From contig JAAZMZ010000068.1 in the NCBI GenBank assembly GCA_012798535.1, forward strand, positions 1-34,654: DNA of 34,654 bases. Direction: 5' to 3'. The notes beneath the pieces are model-generated. The model saw only the letters and a list, made by a program, of their open reading frames with translations, was not told the origin of the DNA and did no database searches. Position 1 is the stretch's first letter. The number at the start of each line of letters is the position of its first letter. Below are positions 14,710 to 22,741 of the stretch, piece by piece. The position numbers were made by a program, and so were the translations under genes. Source of the stretch: Leptolinea sp. (GTDB taxonomy: Bacteria > Chloroflexota > Anaerolineae > Anaerolineales > Anaerolineaceae).

Positions 14710-17181
14710 TTATTTCAAATATTTTTCTTCGACCGCCTGAACATACAGACTGACCAGGCGTCCATCCTCCAGCGCACCGGAGAATTCCCAGAGTGGTTGT
14801 AAGATGCGAGCCGGATGATCCGCTTCTAACTGGCCGATGCCGAACTGCATGGAGAAATACACCAGCCGTGCTCCGGTGATCTTGACCTGCCCGCTGATCA
14901 GATCCAACACGTCCTCTGATGGCCCAATCTCAAACATCTTTGTTGATTGAATTTCCAGATCGCCTGGCTGACGTGAATTATCCTTGATGATATCCCGGAT
15001 CACCGGGTAGTCGTGTATCTTCTCAGAGAGCAGCACCCCTTCCACAACGATCACCTGATCCGGGGCGGCTGGCGGGTGCTTGAATGCCTGGGCGGGTAAT
15101 TGCAGGGAGTTCTTCAAGATGTATTTTTGTCCATCCAGTGTGGTAAGGATATAAGCATTCCTGCCATCAATGGACCTCGCCTCAATTTTCCCCTGCCAGA
15201 TAGATATTTTTTCTGACGGGTCCACCCGTTCCCAGCGATCCATAATGATCACCGGCTTTTTGCTTTCGACCTGATAGGTTCCCCAGACCCGTACCATCAT
15301 GTGGAGCTGATTTTCCAGACCGGATAATTTCTCGCCCTGTAAATCAGCCCACCATAATAACTTGCCTTCCGCATCATAGAATGACATGGAAAACTGGGGA
15401 ATGCGCGTACCATTGGGTTTGACCAGGGTATTGCCGTTGATCTCGCCAATGATTCCTTCCACTTTGTCTCCAGCCTTATACGGTGTTTCCGGATTGTTAC
15501 TGTTTTGCAGTGGATCTCCAGGACTGAGGTTGTCAAAACCGCCGGTGCGAATTTGACCCTGCAGGTTGGAATACGCGGCGCACATATCACCTTCCCCACC
15601 ACCGCCACCACCGCCGCCTCCCCCTCCTCCACCACCGGCGCTGACATCGGCGTAAATGAAACTGGCGGAGAATGAGGAGCAGACTGACGCGCCCGCGTAG
15701 ATGGTTCTCCAGCCCACCCGTCCGTCAGAAAGGATCTGGCCTGAGATGGAAGCCGGTTCATTATCCGGCAGCCCTTCCGGTGGATTGGCAACCTCGTAGG
15801 TTTGTCCTTCCATGGTGGTGATCGAAAAGCCGCCGGCAGTTCTGTGAAGCAATCCGGTAAAACCCAGGCCTTCGATGGGAGCGGTCACTACTTCGGCTTT
15901 CTCGACATTCAGCCTGGTATCAGAGGTCATCGTTCCGGTGATGTGCATTAATTCGGCACCTTCGGTTTTGATATCCGGCAGATTACCCTCAAGGACAAGG
16001 TCATCCATCATCACCACCGGCTGGCTGCCGTCGGCCGGTATGAGCTTTTGTGGAGTACTGATCACATCAACTTTCTCGCCGGTGGTATACAGTTTTCTCC
16101 ACGACAATCCGCTTGGAGGCGGGTAGAGCTGAGCCACCTGATAACCAAATCGTCCGCTCAACTTTCCGTTCAAAAGAGCCTGCCAGGCGTCACTGGCAGA
16201 GCGGATCGGGTAAGTGCCGGTTTTCTCGATTCCCGGGAATTGGCCTCGAATTTCGAGAATAGCTCCATCGCTTCCCACCGTGACAGTGAAATCAGGATTG
16301 GTGAGATCCGATGTTATCAATGGGGCATCCCCGTCCAAAAGCTGGGTGATGCGAACCTGATCGGAGAACAATACTCCAGGTTCCACTTTGTATTTATATT
16401 TCAGGAATCCTTTGCTTTTCAAAAATTCCACCGCTTTTTCTGCCTGCTTTTCGAAAGACAATACAACACCGTGCTCGTTATCCACCCGGAACACATCCGG
16501 CCGGTAGGTGAATGAAAGATTGAATCCGTAGACAAACAGTGAGGATTTTCCATCGATCACCGTGAATTTGTGGAAATCTGGTTGGGGGGATTCGTTCGCG
16601 TAGATATTCCCCTTCATGCCGAATTGATCTGCCAGTTTCCGGGCATCCTCAACTTTCAAGTCCGGCTGGGATACGATCTTGTAAACGCTGGCCGAAGCCG
16701 GACCTTTGGGTAATTCGGTCTGCAGTGTCCAACTGGCATTCGGGAATTGCTCACTCAGGTTGGCACTGGCCTTCACGCTGGATGGCCCAAGCAGTGGGAG
16801 AGAAGGTAATTCAGTCGGTTGCGTGGGTGGCGCCGCCGCAACAAGAGTCTGTGCGGTGGTGGGAGTGACGGCTTCCGCCACGGGATTTACCGGCGGCAGC
16901 ATAACAGGCAAGCCGAACAATAGGATCAAGATAACCGCGGCAGCTCCCGCCAGAGCGAACCAGAGGCTTCGCCGTGAGCGCCTTGTAGAGGAAGACACCG
17001 GATAGTTTTTCCTGAGCCGATGAGACAGATCCTCCACGAAATGGGGATCCGGGGGATTGGATTTTGCCATTCGCATTAGTTCCTCAACGAATTCTTTTTC
17101 ATCATCTTGAAGGTCCGCCGATTTACCGGAAAGCAGACGGTCAAGTTCGTAGGAAGCATCATTCTTTTCTGGAGTGGTCAT
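14710..17181 (-). CDS. Single-pass membrane protein, probable anti-sigma factor with large external domain and poly-Gly tract
   Basis: 823 residues. Residues 1-70 are cytoplasmic, acidic and helical, ending in a basic stop (STRRSRRSLW); residues 72-95 are one membrane helix; the remaining 730 residues should be outside. The external part has no family I recognise; it contains beta-rich repeated-looking segments (several blocks of about 60-70 residues ending in Asp/Gly-rich turns) and a run of 14 glycines at residues 516-529, encoded by mixed Gly codons (15595-15636) and flanked by Cys-containing segments. Its ATG overlaps the stop of the ECF sigma gene by 4 nt, the usual sign of a sigma/anti-sigma pair; the short cytoplasmic part is the likely sigma-binding region, although no canonical ZAS (H-x3-C-x2-C) motif is seen. 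The external domain may sense a cell-envelope signal. A strong terminator follows. Confidence 0.8.
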   Translation of the reverse strand: MTTPEKNDASYELDRLLSGKSADLQDDEKEFVEELMRMAKSNPPDPHFVEDLSHRLRKNYPVSSSTRRSRRSLWFALAGAAAVILILLFGLPVMLPPVNPVAEAVTPTTAQTLVAAAPPTQPTELPSLPLLGPSSVKASANLSEQFPNASWTLQTELPKGPASASVYKIVSQPDLKVEDARKLADQFGMKGNIYANESPQPDFHKFTVIDGKSSLFVYGFNLSFTYRPDVFRVDNEHGVVLSFEKQAEKAVEFLKSKGFLKYKYKVEPGVLFSDQVRITQLLDGDAPLITSDLTNPDFTVTVGSDGAILEIRGQFPGIEKTGTYPIRSASDAWQALLNGKLSGRFGYQVAQLYPPPSGLSWRKLYTTGEKVDVISTPQKLIPADGSQPVVMMDDLVLEGNLPDIKTEGAELMHITGTMTSDTRLNVEKAEVVTAPIEGLGFTGLLHRTAGGFSITTMEGQTYEVANPPEGLPDNEPASISGQILSDGRVGWRTIYAGASVCSSFSASFIYADVSAGGGGGGGGGGGGGGEGDMCAAYSNLQGQIRTGGFDNLSPGDPLQNSNNPETPYKAGDKVEGIIGEINGNTLVKPNGTRIPQFSMSFYDAEGKLLWWADLQGEKLSGLENQLHMMVRVWGTYQVESKKPVIIMDRWERVDPSEKISIWQGKIEARSIDGRNAYILTTLDGQKYILKNSLQLPAQAFKHPPAAPDQVIVVEGVLLSEKIHDYPVIRDIIKDNSRQPGDLEIQSTKMFEIGPSEDVLDLISGQVKITGARLVYFSMQFGIGQLEADHPARILQPLWEFSGALEDGRLVSLYVQAVEEKYLK

Positions 17182-17810
17182 TTCTCCTCCATTTCCTTTT
17201 CGATCTCCAGGTATCTGCGCAGATCCTGCAGGGCGCGATATACCAGATTTCGCACAGCGCCTTCACTTTTCGAAAGAAGATGGGATATTTCGGTTGTGTT
17301 CAATTGCCCGAAGATGCGCAGGCTCAGAGCTTCCCCCCGTTCCCGGTCGATTCTGGCCAGTGCAGAACTCACCTGCTGGAGCTGTAATCTGTGATCGACA
17401 GTCTCTTCAAGTCCGGCGTTCATCTCATCCACCATTTCCAGCGGCATATTGACCGGCCGGCGATAATGGTCGATCAATTTACGGCGGGCAATACTGAAGA
17501 GCCAGACCGGAAAACTACTCTGCCGGCGGTAGCTGGCAATACCTTCAAGTGCGGCCAGGAACGTCTGCGAAGTCAGGTCTTCGGCTTCTTCGCGACTGTT
17601 GGTGCGCACCAGATGAAAAGCATAGACCCGATCGACATATCGCCGGTAGAGCGCGTCGAAAGCCTGTGGGTCCTGAATGGCGTCCTGTGTAAGCCGTTTT
17701 TCTTCTTCCTCGGATAATTCCGTGGAAGTATCGTGGAAGAACAGCCTGATCAGTCTCCCGAGAAACGCGGGCAGTGGAGATTTCTTCCATACTCCAGTTT
17801 GTGCATTCAT
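17178..17810 (-). CDS. ECF-type RNA polymerase sigma factor
   Basis: 210 residues from the ATG at 17810, preceded by AAAGGA 9 nt upstream; the frame extends 12 codons further without a better site. Region 2 is clear: FDALYRRYVDRVYAFHLVR, then EEAEDLTSQTFLAALEGI (2.2) and FPVWLFSIARRKLIDHYRR (2.3/2.4). Region 4 has the helix-turn-helix TTEISHLLSKSEGAVRNLVYRALQDLRRYL. An N-terminal extension of about 35 residues precedes region 2. Translationally coupled to the 823-residue membrane protein, so the pair likely works as a surface-sensing switch. The upstream region holds an inverted repeat and GTGACA, a -35-like element, but no matching -10 at a standard distance, as could be expected for an ECF-type promoter. 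Confidence 0.93.
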   Translation of the reverse strand: MNAQTGVWKKSPLPAFLGRLIRLFFHDTSTELSEEEEKRLTQDAIQDPQAFDALYRRYVDRVYAFHLVRTNSREEAEDLTSQTFLAALEGIASYRRQSSFPVWLFSIARRKLIDHYRRPVNMPLEMVDEMNAGLEETVDHRLQLQQVSSALARIDRERGEALSLRIFGQLNTTEISHLLSKSEGAVRNLVYRALQDLRRYLEIEKEMEEK

Positions 17811-17856
17811 TATTGTGTATCCTTTATCATTGAGATGTGCATGCATGCTGCTATAG

Positions 17857-17904
17857 ATACAGTCGGAATATCCCGCATTTTGTCACACTTTGTACAGACT
17901 GTAT
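17857..17904. promoter_or_regulatory. Inverted repeat upstream of the ECF sigma gene, possible operator
   Basis: ATACAGTC (17857-17864) and GACTGTAT (17897-17904) are exact inverted copies separated by 32 nt. The right arm is itself part of the odd-centred palindrome TACAGACTGTA (17893-17903). Between the arms lies GTGACA (minus strand, 5/6 match to a -35). The element sits between the uvrC stop and the sigma start and could control the sigma operon; chance cannot be ruled out for 8-bp arms. Confidence 0.35.
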
Positions 17905-17927
17905 TGAAATCCCCCATTGTTGGCAAA

Positions 17928-19787
17928 TTATTCGAGGGAAGCTCTCAAAGAAGCTATGACATCTGTGTTGATACCGGAAACCGCCAGAAGCTGTTCATCA
18001 CTGGCTGCCAGAATATTCTCGATGGAGCCAAATTGTTTCAACAATGCTTTTCGCCGGGTGGGGCCGATGCCTTTTACTTTGTCTAGCCGCGAAGCCAATC
18101 CTTCACGGGTACGGCGTGCGCGGTGGGCGGTGATGGCAAAACGGTGCGCCTCATCCCGCACGCGTTGTACAAGATACAGTCCCTGTGAATGGCGGGGTAG
18201 AACAAGGGGATCAGATTTTCCAGGGAAGAATAATTCCTCTTCCTGCTTGGCCAAACCGGCCAGATTGAACATGCCGCCCAGACCCAGTTCTTCTATAACT
18301 TTCACAGCCCGGCTGAGCTGTCCTTTTCCTCCGTCCACAATCAGTAAATCAGGCAGCCGGGAGAAAGACTCATCCTTTTTCTTACCGACCTCTGTTTGTT
18401 CCTGAGATGCCAGCCATCGTTTAAATCGGCGGGTCAGGGCTTCTTCCATACTGGCGAAATCATCCGGTCCGGAAACCGTCTGGATGTTAAATCGCCGGTA
18501 CATTTTCTTGTTGGGCACACCCTGTTCAAAAACCACCATGCTGGCCACAGAATTGGTGCCCTGAGTATTGGATATGTCGAAACATTCGATGCGGTTGGGC
18601 GGTTCATTCATCTGGAATGCCTGCTGCAGTTCTGCCAGAGCTTCGGTCTGTTTATTGGTATCCGCCTGCCACTGGTTACGCAGCGCGGATAAGGTTTCCA
18701 CAGCGTTATTCGCGGCCATCTCGACCAGGTCTTTTCCCTGGCCACCCGCGGGAACATTGATCCGCACTTTTTCACCACCCCTCCGTGTATTCAACCATTC
18801 CTCGATGATGCGGTGCTCTTCGATTTCTTCGGGCAGCAAAACCTGAGAAGGCAGGGTGGCCGCGTCCACATAGAATTGTTTCAAGAATTGCGAAACCACC
18901 TCACTATCTTTGGCTTCTTCTGTCCCTTCCAAAATGAAGTATTCCCGGCCAATCAATTTGCCGCTGCGGATGAAAAATATCTGAACGCAGGCTTCACCAT
19001 CCGCACGTGCCATGGCAATCACGTCACTGTCCACCTGGTCGGAGGAAATGACCTTTTGTTTTTCGACGACTTTTTCAATAGCCTGTATCTGGTCGCGAAT
19101 TGTGGCGGCTTTCTCGAAGCGCAGATCTTTTGAGGCGGCCGACATTTCTTTGCGCAGCCGGTTGATGATGGGATCGGTGCGGCCTTGCAGGAATTCACAC
19201 AGGTCGTTGATCATCAACCGGTAGGCATTTTGATCGATCGCCCCGATGCAGGGTGCCGTGCACAATTTTATGTCATGATACAAACAGGCGCGTGCGTCCT
19301 GACCTGTGATCTCTCGATCACAGGTCAGATAGGGGAATATCCGGCGCAGCAAATCTAATGTTTGATGTACCGCCCAGACGCTGGTATATGGCCCGAAATA
19401 TCGGGATCCATCCTGAAGCATGAGCCGCGTGATGGTCACCCTGGGGAAGGCATCTGCCCAGTGGACTTTAATGTAGGGATAACGTTTATCGTCCTTTAAC
19501 CGGATGTTGTATTGCGGCCGGTAGCGTTTGATCAGATTCATCTCAAGGATCAACGCTTCCAGTTCCGAACCGACAACAATCCACTCTATATTGTGGATAC
19601 GTTTTACCAACTGCCGCGTCTTGAAATCCAGCCGGTTTTCATTCTGGAAATAGCTACGCACGCGGTGGCGCAGGTTAATGGCTTTACCGACGTAGATGAC
19701 CGTCCCCTCGCTGTTCTTGTAGAGATAACAGCCTGGTTTAAGGGGGAGGTTTTCAATTATGCCTTGCAGGTTCGCCGGGAGTTCCAT
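17928..19787 (-). CDS. uvrC: Excinuclease ABC subunit C
   Basis: Makes the dual incision in nucleotide excision repair with UvrB. From ATG 19787 the protein has 619 residues, normal for UvrC; the frame also contains a TTG five codons upstream (19802). Domains in order: GIY-YIG nuclease for the 3' cut (LKPGCYLYKNSEGTVIYVGK, then LRHRVRSYF), the Cys-containing region CLYHDIKLCTAPCIG, the UVR motif that binds UvrB (about 205-240, AASKDLRFEKAATIRDQI), the RNase H-like domain for the 5' cut (RIECFDISNTQGTNSVASMVVFEQG; DLLIVDGGKGQL) and the C-terminal tandem helix-hairpin-helix (VKGIGPTRRKALLKQFGSIENILAAS). It is 73 nt downstream of selD, so co-transcription with selD is possible. Confidence 0.96.
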   Translation of the reverse strand: MELPANLQGIIENLPLKPGCYLYKNSEGTVIYVGKAINLRHRVRSYFQNENRLDFKTRQLVKRIHNIEWIVVGSELEALILEMNLIKRYRPQYNIRLKDDKRYPYIKVHWADAFPRVTITRLMLQDGSRYFGPYTSVWAVHQTLDLLRRIFPYLTCDREITGQDARACLYHDIKLCTAPCIGAIDQNAYRLMINDLCEFLQGRTDPIINRLRKEMSAASKDLRFEKAATIRDQIQAIEKVVEKQKVISSDQVDSDVIAMARADGEACVQIFFIRSGKLIGREYFILEGTEEAKDSEVVSQFLKQFYVDAATLPSQVLLPEEIEEHRIIEEWLNTRRGGEKVRINVPAGGQGKDLVEMAANNAVETLSALRNQWQADTNKQTEALAELQQAFQMNEPPNRIECFDISNTQGTNSVASMVVFEQGVPNKKMYRRFNIQTVSGPDDFASMEEALTRRFKRWLASQEQTEVGKKKDESFSRLPDLLIVDGGKGQLSRAVKVIEELGLGGMFNLAGLAKQEEELFFPGKSDPLVLPRHSQGLYLVQRVRDEAHRFAITAHRARRTREGLASRLDKVKGIGPTRRKALLKQFGSIENILAASDEQLLAVSGINTDVIASLRASLE

Positions 19788-19802
19788 ACCAGAAATGTTC
19801 AA

Positions 19803-19828
19803 TTCTCTGAATTTATGCTCTCAGAGAA
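19803..19828. repeat. 8-bp inverted repeat just upstream of uvrC
   Basis: TTCTCTGA (19803-19810) and TCAGAGAA (19821-19828) form a perfect stem with a 10-nt loop in the selD-uvrC gap, ending 15 nt before the uvrC ATG. There is no U-tract. It could be an operator or could influence uvrC translation; it does not match any LexA box that I recognise. Confidence 0.45.
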
Positions 19829-19860
19829 ATATATCAGATCATTCAATTCGGATTCCTCGA

Positions 19861-20928
19861 TCACTCGACAACGATGCCACTGCCTTCGATTACGCAGCCA
19901 ATCTCCCAGACAGGCTGGCCCAGATCACTGGCCCGCTTCGTAAAATCTGTAGCGGAACCTTCCGGCACACACATCAAAAGTCCACCGCTGGTCTGTGGAT
20001 CGAACAACAGCATCTGCCGTGGTTCGTCGATGGTCGAAGTGAAGGTCACGTTTTCTCCAAAGAACAGACGGTTGTCCGCTGCTCCTCCGGGGAAAGTTCC
20101 CATGGCCGCATATTTCAAAGCACCTTCCACGAAGGGTATCTTCTCCATAGAGAATTGCAATCGAACCCTGCTGGATTTGCCAATCTCACTGCCGTGCCCT
20201 ATCAGGCTGTATCCGGTCACATCAGTTACACCTGTCAGGTTGAATTCTCTGGCCAACCGGGAGGCGTCTCTATTCAGACGTTTCATCCAGGATACAGCTT
20301 CTGCCACATCTTTGTCGGCGGCTTTTTCGCGCTTCAGCGCGGTAGTGGTCACGCCAAATCCGAACGGTTTGGAGATGAACAGCCGGTCACCCGGCCTGGC
20401 GCCTGATTTTGTGAAGCTCCGGCCGTGGGGCACAAATCCAAGGACGACCAACCCGAATTTAGGTTCCTTATCCTGAACAGTATGCCCGCCGGCGATAACC
20501 GCACCGGCTTCGCGGGCTTTTTCCGCGCCGCCCCGGATAATTTCACTGGATATTTCTGACGGCAGATCAGGGGGTAGAGCGGCAATATTCAACGCCAGGA
20601 ATGGATCACCGCCCATCGCGTAAATATCGGACAGGCTGTTGGCAGCCGCAATCGCACCGTAATCATACGGATCGTCCACCACAGGGGTGAAAAAGTCAGT
20701 GGTAACGACCAGATCACGGGTATCATCCAACTTCCACACTGCCGCATCGTCCGGCGATTGCAGCCCCACCAGCAGATCGGGGAATGACAGACCGTCGAAC
20801 GTGTCCTTGACCGGACGCAGAACCTGCGTCAACGCTTTCGCGTTAAGCTTGGATGCTCAACCGGCACAATTGGACAGGGTGGTTAGGCGGATTTGTTTTC
20901 CGGATGTTGCGCGAATGGCATTATCCAT
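19861..20928 (-). CDS. selD: Selenide, water dikinase, selenocysteine-containing (UGA read-through at codon 24)
   Basis: Makes selenophosphate from selenide and ATP for selenocysteine and selenouridine synthesis. Standard ORF finding begins at TTG 20832, leaving a 323-residue protein without the catalytic N-terminus. Reading on upstream in frame, through TGA at 20857-20859, reaches ATG 20928 and gives 355 residues whose N-terminal part contains IRLTTLSNCAG-U-ASKLNAKAL. This aligns without gaps with E. coli SelD [20 protein letters not shown]: the TGA falls on catalytic Cys17 and the following Lys on Lys20. The rest is typical: SPDDAAVW, VVTTDFFTPVVDDPYDYG, AAANSLSDIYAMGG (metal/ATP Asp), GGHTVQDKEPKFGLVV, GVTDVTGYSLIGHG, LLFDPQTSGGLL. 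A SECIS-like hairpin follows the UGA. It implies that selA, selB and selC exist elsewhere in the genome. No Shine-Dalgarno is seen; TACAAT lies 7 nt before the ATG, suggesting a leaderless mRNA. Confidence 0.93.
20829..20859 (-). other. Selenocysteine UGA codon and SECIS-like hairpin in selD
   Basis: The UGA occupies 20857-20859. After 10 nt the minus-strand RNA forms UUAACGC (20846-20840), loop GAAA (20839-20836), GCGUUGA (20835-20829): a 7-bp stem with one U-G pair. The loop starts 18 nt after the UGA and its first base is G, in line with the known bacterial SECIS rules (apical loop 16-37 nt downstream with G in one of its first two positions), the feature SelB recognises. Confidence 0.75.
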
Positions 20929-20935
20929 GCAACAA

Positions 20936-20941
20936 ATTGTA
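20936..20941 (-). promoter_or_regulatory. Candidate -10 box of a leaderless selD transcript
   Basis: Minus-strand TACAAT (5/6 of TATAAT) ends 7 nt before the selD ATG, the spacing expected if transcription begins at or near the start codon. No convincing -35 was found. The box lies in the 15-nt gap between the divergent selD and PIG-L gene starts. Confidence 0.35.
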
Positions 20942-20943
20942 AC

Positions 20944-21723
20944 ATGCCCAATACAACTCTGCCTGTTGACCGGTCAACCCGGTGGATTTTCCTGTCCCCG
21001 CATCTCGACGATGCGGTTTTTTCCTGTGGTGGTCTGATCTCCTACCTTACTGAAAGTGAAATACCGGTGGAAATCTGGACCATTTTCTCCGACCAGGATA
21101 ACGATGTATCCCGATCGTCTGAATACGCCCGGTCTCTGCACTCGCGCTGGGGAGCCGGTGACTATCCCTATCTCATCCGGAAACAAGAAGACTACTCCGC
21201 CTGCAAGATGGTCGGTGCGATACCGGTGCATTTTGGATTTCTGGATTGCATCTACCGGGTTCTACCCGCCTCCGGAAGACCTGTGGTTGCTTCTGATGAG
21301 GACCTTATAAATTCCGAAATAACCGCAGAGCAGCCTCTGATCAGGCAGGTATCGGACGAATTGATAAAGCGTATCTCTGAACCTTCCATGTGGGTCTGCC
21401 CTCTGAGTCTGGGCGGACACATTGACCACCGGATCACCCGGATGGCCGCGGAAGCGACCCATAAACTGATGCTCTACTATGCCGATCTGCCCTATGCCAT
21501 AGACCGGCCTGTTCAATCCTTCAACGGGATGATCCGGCTGTCTCTTCACCTGCCGGAGGAAAATGTCCAAAAATGGGGAATGGCGAATCTGCAGTATACC
21601 TCGCAGATTTCCTCCTTCTGGGAAGATGGGGTGGAGATGGCATCCCGGTATTCCGATTATCTGGATCGATATAAGGGAATGCCCCTCTGGCTGCCAAATC
21701 CGGTTGAATCGGGCAGGAAGTAG
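20944..21723 (+). CDS. PIG-L (LmbE-like) family deacetylase
   Basis: 259 residues from ATG 20944 (MPNTTLPVDRSTRW). The family motif P-H-x-D-D is present as LSPHLDDAVFSCGG near the start, and a second metal-ligand motif appears as GGHIDHRITRMAA. These enzymes use a zinc ion to remove acetyl groups from N-acetylglucosamine-type sugars or related compounds (for example MshB, BshB, PIG-L); the substrate here is unknown. The N-terminal PHLDD, the central DYSACKMVGAIPVHFGFLDCIYR and the HIDHR motif are all intact. It starts 15 nt from selD on the other strand and is followed after a 262-nt gap by the MutL-family operon. No binding site is visible before the ATG. Confidence 0.88.
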   Translation: MPNTTLPVDRSTRWIFLSPHLDDAVFSCGGLISYLTESEIPVEIWTIFSDQDNDVSRSSEYARSLHSRWGAGDYPYLIRKQEDYSACKMVGAIPVHFGFLDCIYRVLPASGRPVVASDEDLINSEITAEQPLIRQVSDELIKRISEPSMWVCPLSLGGHIDHRITRMAAEATHKLMLYYADLPYAIDRPVQSFNGMIRLSLHLPEENVQKWGMANLQYTSQISSFWEDGVEMASRYSDYLDRYKGMPLWLPNPVESGRK

Positions 21724-21744
21724 TCTATGCTATACTTTTCTCAT

Positions 21745-21999
21745 ATGAATCGCCTTCGATCAGCCTTCACGGAATCGACCCATACAATTTCCGCACTTAT
21801 AAAAAACTGGAATACCTCTTTTTTCCTTGATGAATTATCGCCTTTCAGTTTATTCCTATCGCAGTTCCTTTATATGGCTGCCTGGATATTCCCTGAAGGC
21901 CGGCTTCCGGACGAACTTCGATCCGCCGCCGGATTATGGGAAGGGGAAAGCCGGACATCTCTTGATCAGATCAACGGGGGAGACGATGACCTCGTATGA
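21745..21999 (+). CDS. Possible small protein upstream of the membrane operon (doubtful)
   Basis: An 84-codon open frame from ATG 21745 (MNRLRSAFTEST...) that runs 14 nt into the next gene in another frame. TATACT at 21731-21736 lies 8 nt before the ATG, which could mean a leaderless small gene; equally, the same box could be the promoter of the downstream operon with a leader of about 240 nt. There is no good -35, no binding site and no recognised domain. The 262-nt gap 21724-21985 otherwise shows nothing clear. Confidence 0.2.
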   Translation: MNRLRSAFTESTHTISALIKNWNTSFFLDELSPFSLFLSQFLYMAAWIFPEGRLPDELRSAAGLWEGESRTSLDQINGGDDDLV

Positions 22000-22741
22000 A
22001 AATCTGATCGGCGTTATTTTTATCGTTCTGACGGCAGCCTTTATGCTGGTTTTTACGCTGCAGAACCGAAGGTCCAGACTGCCCCTGAGGCATATTGCAG
22101 CCATGGAGCGGTTGGCCAGATTAATTGGTCAATCTGTGGAAGATGGACGGCGAATACACCTGTCTCTCGGGCGGGGAAATTTTCTCGATTCACATGCTGC
22201 CAGTGCCGTAACCAATATGGCGGTTTTGAAGGAAGTGGTCAAACGATCTCTGGGAAGTGACAGGCCGCCGGCCATTACCAGCGGAGATGGGATCACTACT
22301 CTTCTGGCCGTTGATGTACTGGATTCAGCCCGGAACATGGGTTTCAGCGGGGAGAGAATGGATGCGCGGCGTGGCCGCCTGGCAGGAGTATCCCCTCTGT
22401 CATGCGCGGTGGGTACACTGTCTGCGCTGTATCATGAACAGACATCTACTATGATCACCACAGGGATGCAGGGAGCGGAACTTCAGTTGATTTTGGACAC
22501 AGCAGAGGACGAATCGGTTAAGATATTGACAGCCTCCGATTCACCGGTAGGGCAGGCAATCGCTTTTTCCAACCCTGGTGATGTGTTGATCGGGGAAGAG
22601 ATATTTGCCATGCCGGCCTACCTGAATACCGGGAGTATGTACTCGGCCAGTCTGCTGGCAGAAGATGCCCTGCGCTGGTTGTTGATCATCGCGATCATCA
22701 TCGGCTCCATTCTGCAGGGTTTGGGAATCTCCATCGTATGA
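21986..22741 (+). CDS. Membrane-anchored protein of the MutL-family operon (DUF6754-like), function unknown
   Basis: 251 residues from ATG 21986, which has GGGGGAG just upstream; an open frame reaching back to 21827 has no binding site. A membrane helix at residues 7-25 and another at the C-terminus (LLIIAIIIGSILQGLGISIV) bracket a soluble domain of about 190 residues, with ERLARLIGQSVEDGRRIHLSLGRG, FLDSHAASAVTNMAVLK, ALYHEQTSTMITTGMQGAELQLI and GQAIAFSNPGDVLIGEEIFAMPAYL. From memory this resembles the uncharacterised DUF6754 domain of Chloroflexota; no catalytic motif is obvious. Its stop overlaps the next start by 4 nt. Confidence 0.75.
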   Translation: MTSYENLIGVIFIVLTAAFMLVFTLQNRRSRLPLRHIAAMERLARLIGQSVEDGRRIHLSLGRGNFLDSHAASAVTNMAVLKEVVKRSLGSDRPPAITSGDGITTLLAVDVLDSARNMGFSGERMDARRGRLAGVSPLSCAVGTLSALYHEQTSTMITTGMQGAELQLILDTAEDESVKILTASDSPVGQAIAFSNPGDVLIGEEIFAMPAYLNTGSMYSASLLAEDALRWLLIIAIIIGSILQGLGISIV

